A stretch of DNA of 64,000 bases from Pseudoscleropodium purum (taxonomy: Eukaryota; Streptophyta; Bryopsida; Hypnales; Brachytheciaceae). This document shows, one piece after another, positions 59,729 through 64,000 of the stretch. The DNA is taken from positions 23,665,063 to 23,729,062 of the forward strand of contig OZ017795.1 in NCBI GenBank assembly GCA_963969395.1, read 5' to 3'. The translations under genes and the position numbers were made by a program. Within the stretch, counting starts at the first letter, position 1; each line of letters opens with the position of its first letter. Under the pieces are notes generated by a model. It saw only the letters and a program-made list of their open reading frames with translations, ran no database searches and was not told the origin of the DNA.

Positions 59729-60068
59729 CCTTTAAATGCTGAAGGGGTGACCATTAGAATCATCCTTTTCTATTATGATGTGAATCACTAGCCTCCAAAA
59801 TTGCAAAAGTAGTCATTGCAAGTCAAACTATTGTAGAAGATCTTCCCTTTCCCAAACAAATTTTGAAGATGAATAGTTGCACTTTTGTCCTATACAAAAA
59901 ATGTTCATTCATTGCACATAAAACATCCACGTGAATAGTTGCACTTTTGTCCTATACAAAAAATGTTCATCCATTGCACATAAAACGTTCACATCAATAG
60001 TTGCACTTTTGTCCTATACAATAATGTCCATCCATTGGACACAAAACGTCCGCCTCGGTATTCAAGGG
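59729..60068. mobile_element. TTAA-family element, 340 bp, with an internal 62-bp repeat
   Basis: Flanked by TTAA at 59725-59728 and 60069-60072. The inverted ends (CCTTTAAATGCTGAAGGGG; complement of the right end CCCTTGAATACCGAGGCGG) match at most positions. The right half is filled by three tandem 62-bp units, at 59871, 59933 and 59995. Confidence 0.75.
59871..60055. repeat. Three 62-bp tandem repeats
   Basis: Each unit starts GAATAGTTGCACTTTTGTCC (or CAATAG) and contains CCTATACAA, CATTGCACATAAAAC or close variants. The third unit is the most diverged. The repeats lie wholly inside the TTAA-family element at 59729-60068. Confidence 0.9.
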
Positions 60069-60072
60069 TTAA

Positions 60073-61652
60073 ATGATACTTTTGAAGCAAGCAACAAGAG
60101 ACATCTACAAATGCGAGCAAGGCGGAAGGAAATTGTACATGTGGACTCAGACTCCCAACGACTTTAATATCATTTTTTTTAATTCACATTGCACGATAAT
60201 GAAAACCACTTAGGTTCGTTTTAATCTCATCTGACGACTTGGCTACTGTTTTTTCACTTGGGGGGAGAGAGGAAATGGGATGCCAAACAATTATTAGGAG
60301 ATGGTAAATTCAAAATAATTAATTTTAACAAATGAATTCAAATGAATTCATTTGAGAGAATTTTAGAAGTATAAAGGAGACAAAGAAAGAGAAAGAGACA
60401 TGAGATTGAAGGAAAAAATGTTGACAAGATTAGGGCTTTTGATTGAATATAAGAATTTTAAATGAAATGAAGAAATGAGGATGTGAATTTTTTTAAATAA
60501 TTTAGGGTTTGTTGTGCAAAGAAAGCAATTGAAGAGGAAGGAAGTGAAATTGAAGATTGAATGTTTCAATGTAGGGAATTAGAAATGATTTTTGTTCAAT
60601 GGCCACATACCACATGCACAAAAATTATTCACTAACTACCCTACTATTAGGTTGGTACATGGTTTTACACTATCTACTCAAAAGACAAGCATATAGTGCT
60701 TAGGGACTTAATAATATAGTTTTAAAATATTTGATAACGTAGAAGGTTAGTGCTAAAATTATTAAAGCTCTAAATTTGATTTGAAACCACTATTCAGCCT
60801 ATTAGATAGTAGGTGATGTTTCAAAAGTATGTCAGCAATGACAAATAGATTGTACATAGGAAACATCAATCTTCTTGTGTTCAAGATTTCAAATATTTTA
60901 GCTCTAGGTGAAAAAGGATATTTAAAATCTTTAACAAAACCTGTTTTGTTTTTTTAGATGCCAATGTGGTACCATTCCATTTGCAACTCATCACCGTCAC
61001 CATCACAAGTTGCAACTCATAACCTCCTTTTCTTTCAACTTGGTTCGTACACCTTTGAATCATAAAGATCAAAGGTTGTGATTGAAAAGTGAACAACTCA
61101 TTATGTCCAATAACCTACTTGCCGCTACCGCGGCTTGTTGGTTATCTAGTACATAACTAGATCTTGAACATCTTTGACCCCACACTTGCCATATTAAAGG
61201 TGTGGAGATCTACACCCATGAAATGAATGTAAATCTACTAATTGCACATCCGTGCTTCAACAAATGTTAGATTTAAATTCCATATATCATTAGAAATCCT
61301 CACTTTTGTAGTTTCAGGTGGGATGTTCTAACTAAATGAAACAAAGGAATTCTAAATAATTGAACATTCTTGAACTCAAAGATTCGTAGTTGCTGAATTC
61401 CATATCGGTAGTCTTGGTCTTCGGCAGCTTGTTGCCTTGTTGCATCCTTCTTTGTTTCCGCGTTTTTGCAGCTAAGTATCTCCTTGAGTCGTTGCAGCTT
61501 GGGAGTTGGTTGCAACCTTCTAGTTTTCGTGTTTCTGCTGCTTTCTCCTTGAGTCGTTGGAGCTCGTTTTATCATTTGCGCTCTTGCAAGGTGCATGCAA
61601 TTGCCCAGCCTTTGGACCTCTGGACTTCATCTTGCAAGCTCGAGGGCTCACC
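60073..61652. other. Upstream region of the B3 gene
   Basis: AT-rich to about 61100, then gradually richer in GC toward the B3 gene. A direct repeat of about 65 bp (61432-61500 and 61507-61565, sharing CTCCTTGAGTCGTTG) lies in the presumed 5' UTR. No other gene is supported. Confidence 0.5.
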
Positions 61653-62598
61653 ATGGCGAACGAGGCACCTGAGAAGAGTTTCCCCACAGTTTGTGGCGAT
61701 CCTCAATGCCGGTGCAGCAGGATCATGAGTAACTTGATAACCTCCAGGACCCCGTTCTTCTTCGCCGACAACAACTTCACCAGGAAAGCGGGTCCTGTAA
61801 GTATGTACACGTTGTTTGTTTTCATTTTGTCAGCATTGTTAACAACATGCTTCGTTCTAACTTTTGTACCTGCTGTGTGTGCAGCGCCTCCCAGCGAAGT
61901 TTGTGCAACGGCACGGGCATGAAATGGCTATGGTGGTGAACTTGGAAGCAGCGGGGATGACCTTCGCAGTGGAGCTCGTAGTCGAGCAACCGGGAAAGGA
62001 TGATAGCGTGAGAATGGGTGAAGGCTGGGAGAGTTTCATGATAAACGCCAAATTCTATACAGAAGATTTGCTTTTCTTCACGCTGCAAGGCCAGTCCAGA
62101 TTCGCTATCATGCCCCTTCGCGGCCACAACCGGCGGAAGGCAGACGCAGAACCAGAGCCCCCCAAGGGGAAAGTGAAGGATTCGGAGAGGCTGTTGTCTG
62201 ATGTGCTGGAAGGTGGAACAAGCTCACGCCTACGGGCGAAGAGTACTGTTAAGAAACAGAAGCCTGGTCAGACTTCCAAGCCTCCAGTGCGAAGCCGTCC
62301 TCTGCCCCCAACTCTCGGTTCTGGAGAGGGAGCTGCCTCCCAGGAGCCGGTTCCTGTGCAGGACTTGAAGACCGACAGCAAGCCAGCAAACGATCCAGGT
62401 CAACAACACATAACTCAAGTCAGCTCACATGATGCTTTTGAGTCATACATGCTGCTCTTGGAGTCCAGCAACTCAGGCAGCGAAGACACAGAGATGGAGG
62501 AGCCCTTCGGTAAGTTTCAGGAGGATCGCAGCGACAATGAGGATGAGACAGAGTTTAATATTCCCCATCGCAGGTGGAAACACAGAGGTGCACGCTGA
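61653..62598 (+). CDS. B3-domain transcription factor-like protein (two exons, 285 aa)
   Basis: Exon 1 is 61653-61796 (MANEAPEKSFPTVCGDPQCR and on, 48 codons), ending at a GTAAGT donor. Exon 2 starts at 61885 after GTGTGCAG, in the same phase, and runs to a TGA at 62598. Residues about 35-130 form a plant B3 DNA-binding domain: FFFADNNFTRKAG, then RLPAKFVQRHG, VELVVEQ, GEGWESFM and FYTEDLLFFTLQGQSRFAIM, matching the usual LP..F...HG, GW..F and GD.L.F...G...F blocks. The layout recalls REM-type B3 proteins, which act in the nucleus. The C-terminal half is basic then acidic and low in structure, with several Lys/Arg clusters. An alternative final intron is possible: GTAAGT at 62510 and CATCGCAG before 62574 would remove about 64 nt and change the tail to end at SMQQFLDT. 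The exon 1 cysteine cluster (CGDPQCRC) lies outside the B3 core. Confidence 0.85.
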
Positions 62599-64000
62599 GA
62601 GGAGCATGCAGCAGTTTCTCGACACTTAACCCTGCGTTATGGTCTGTGGATAAAGCTGTATCACCATCGTTATAGAATTCTTGCAGGATTGGGAGTTTGC
62701 TGTAGACAGTGTTGCTTGACATGGAGTATCTGAAGCTTCACTTCAGGTTGTGTGCGTATTAAGGTAGAGCAATTTTGCACTTACGCTTCTACCTTAAACT
62801 TCAGGTTGTGCATGGACAAAAGTTTAAGGATTTTGCTGTTAAGCTAGCTCAGGATTTGCTTAGAGTATGGCACAAGGATTTGCCTTCAAAACTTCAATGA
62901 AACTCTCCAGTAGCATCTGCTGGCCCGTGAAACTCGGTGAGGTTGAACATTTTGCCTTCCAAACTACAGTCACCGAACCACCGACCACTATTGGCGTTTG
63001 GAAGCTTGTGAGTGCTACTCTTTAAACAGTCTGGAGGTCCATTTTGGGGTTGGAATAGCATTTTTTTGGTTATTTGAAGTACATTGTCTTGGTTCGAAAC
63101 AAAGTTTGTGTTCTCGTCAACCAGAATTTTTCTCTCTTAAACGTAGCATTTCATGTTCACTGAGCCGGATCACACTCTGCACAAAGTTGTACAGAGATTT
63201 GACTACATTACGTATCTGATAACAGTCGAAAGGTTAGTGGACATAACGGCCAGTCTTTGTTGGAACGCTAACGTGCAGATTTGCTCATATTGGTCGCTCA
63301 AATGATCTCAATTAGCAGAAGGGCTGTGTGATATAACCCTCGTCTGATCTAATTAGCAGAATGACACTGCTGCGTTGCCATTGTTGCCCTTCAGCCTTGG
63401 AAGACTTGACCTTTTGCACTTGGAAATGTCGCCAGTTTCGTTATACGTCAATGGAGAATTCTACCAATTTAACCAAGTATTCGTTGAGGCCTGCATGGTC
63501 GACAGTAGTGCAAATCGTCAAGTCATCTGGAAACGCAGGCCAAACCATGTGCACCAAAGCCCAGGTTACACAAACCCAAATCCCAGGCATATGTCCACCG
63601 TACACTGTGCATCTCACGCACCGCTACAGCAATTCCAGGCCGGAACGCTTTGGTCCCATTACAGCAATCCTTCGCTTTCATTTCAGCAATCCATTGATCC
63701 CATTTTACCAATCCCTCAGGAAAATGTGTACCCCGAAATTTTGCTCTACCTACATCTGCATGTGCATCTGCATCCGGGAACTTATGCTAACATTCAGATG
63801 CAGATACTTGACCTTCTTTGTGGTCGACTCCGAATTTCCTGCAATTGCACTGTGAGCTGCAACTTGGCTGACGTTGGGATTTGGTCTCTTCTGTTTCCAA
63901 TTCCAAGAGCATAGAGGTGAACGCAACCGGCCGTTCCGCGTGCATTCCACGCTGCTAGCTCGAAACACTTCTGAGGAATCCTGCTCAATCTGTTTTCGAA
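62599..64000. other. Downstream of the B3 gene; possible start of another gene
   Basis: Contains the B3 3' UTR and less AT-rich DNA. Two overlapping plus-strand frames (63361-63855 and 63375-63914) are open for 164 and 179 codons. The second gives YVNGEFYQFNQVFVEACMVD and SHYSNPSLSFQQSIDPILPI, which looks mildly protein-like, but no family is recognised and the minus strand is also open. The window ends before this can be resolved. Confidence 0.3.

Noticed and set aside
61390..61728. 112-codon plus-strand ORF upstream of the B3 gene
   Set aside because: It overlaps B3 exon 1 in a different frame, covers the presumed 5' UTR with its direct repeat, and has no recognisable domain.

Overview
The window looks like nuclear DNA of a land plant, possibly a non-seed plant. 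It carries four plant-type gene families: a nepenthesin-class aspartic protease, an AP2/ERF-like factor with introns, a SYP2-class vacuolar/endosomal syntaxin and a B3-domain factor. Introns have GT..AG borders, and the AT-rich intergenic DNA is full of DNA-transposon relics. The species was not identified; the non-seed guess rests on general appearance only.

Layout. (1) 1-5.5 kb is gene-like, with an intronless aspartic protease at 2141-3730. (2) 5.6-8.6 kb is AT-rich with no supported gene. (3) 8.6-17.1 kb and 24.6-37.6 kb are two direct copies of one segmental duplication. Each carries a complete seven-exon minus-strand gene, assembled here by hand. It encodes 732 aa: a ~495-residue N-terminal region I do not recognise, then two divergent AP2/ERF-like domains. 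Both copies are open through all exons. (4) 17.1-24.6 kb separates the copies and holds a hAT-like MITE, a 22-bp CCAAT repeat array upstream of a TATA box, and a short ORF. (5) 20.8-60.1 kb is densely populated by one family of elements flanked by TTAA and starting CCCCTAAAGG. The 2.2-kb member at 35347-37579 contains a badly decayed reading frame that resembles the piggyBac transposase core. (6) 44.45-45.23 kb is an intronless SYP2-type Qa-SNARE on the minus strand. (7) 51.7-58.5 kb is bracketed by inverted copies of a tandem-repeat-bearing sequence. (8) 61.65-62.6 kb is a B3-domain gene, followed by poorly resolved, more GC-rich sequence to the end.

The genes do not form a pathway. The main points of interest are the duplicated AP2-like gene and the piggyBac-like family. 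Because the second duplicate acquired several insertions, the first supplies empty sites that reveal target-site duplications directly.

All alignments were made by eye. Domain calls rest on motif recognition, and splice sites on GT..AG borders plus reading-phase consistency.
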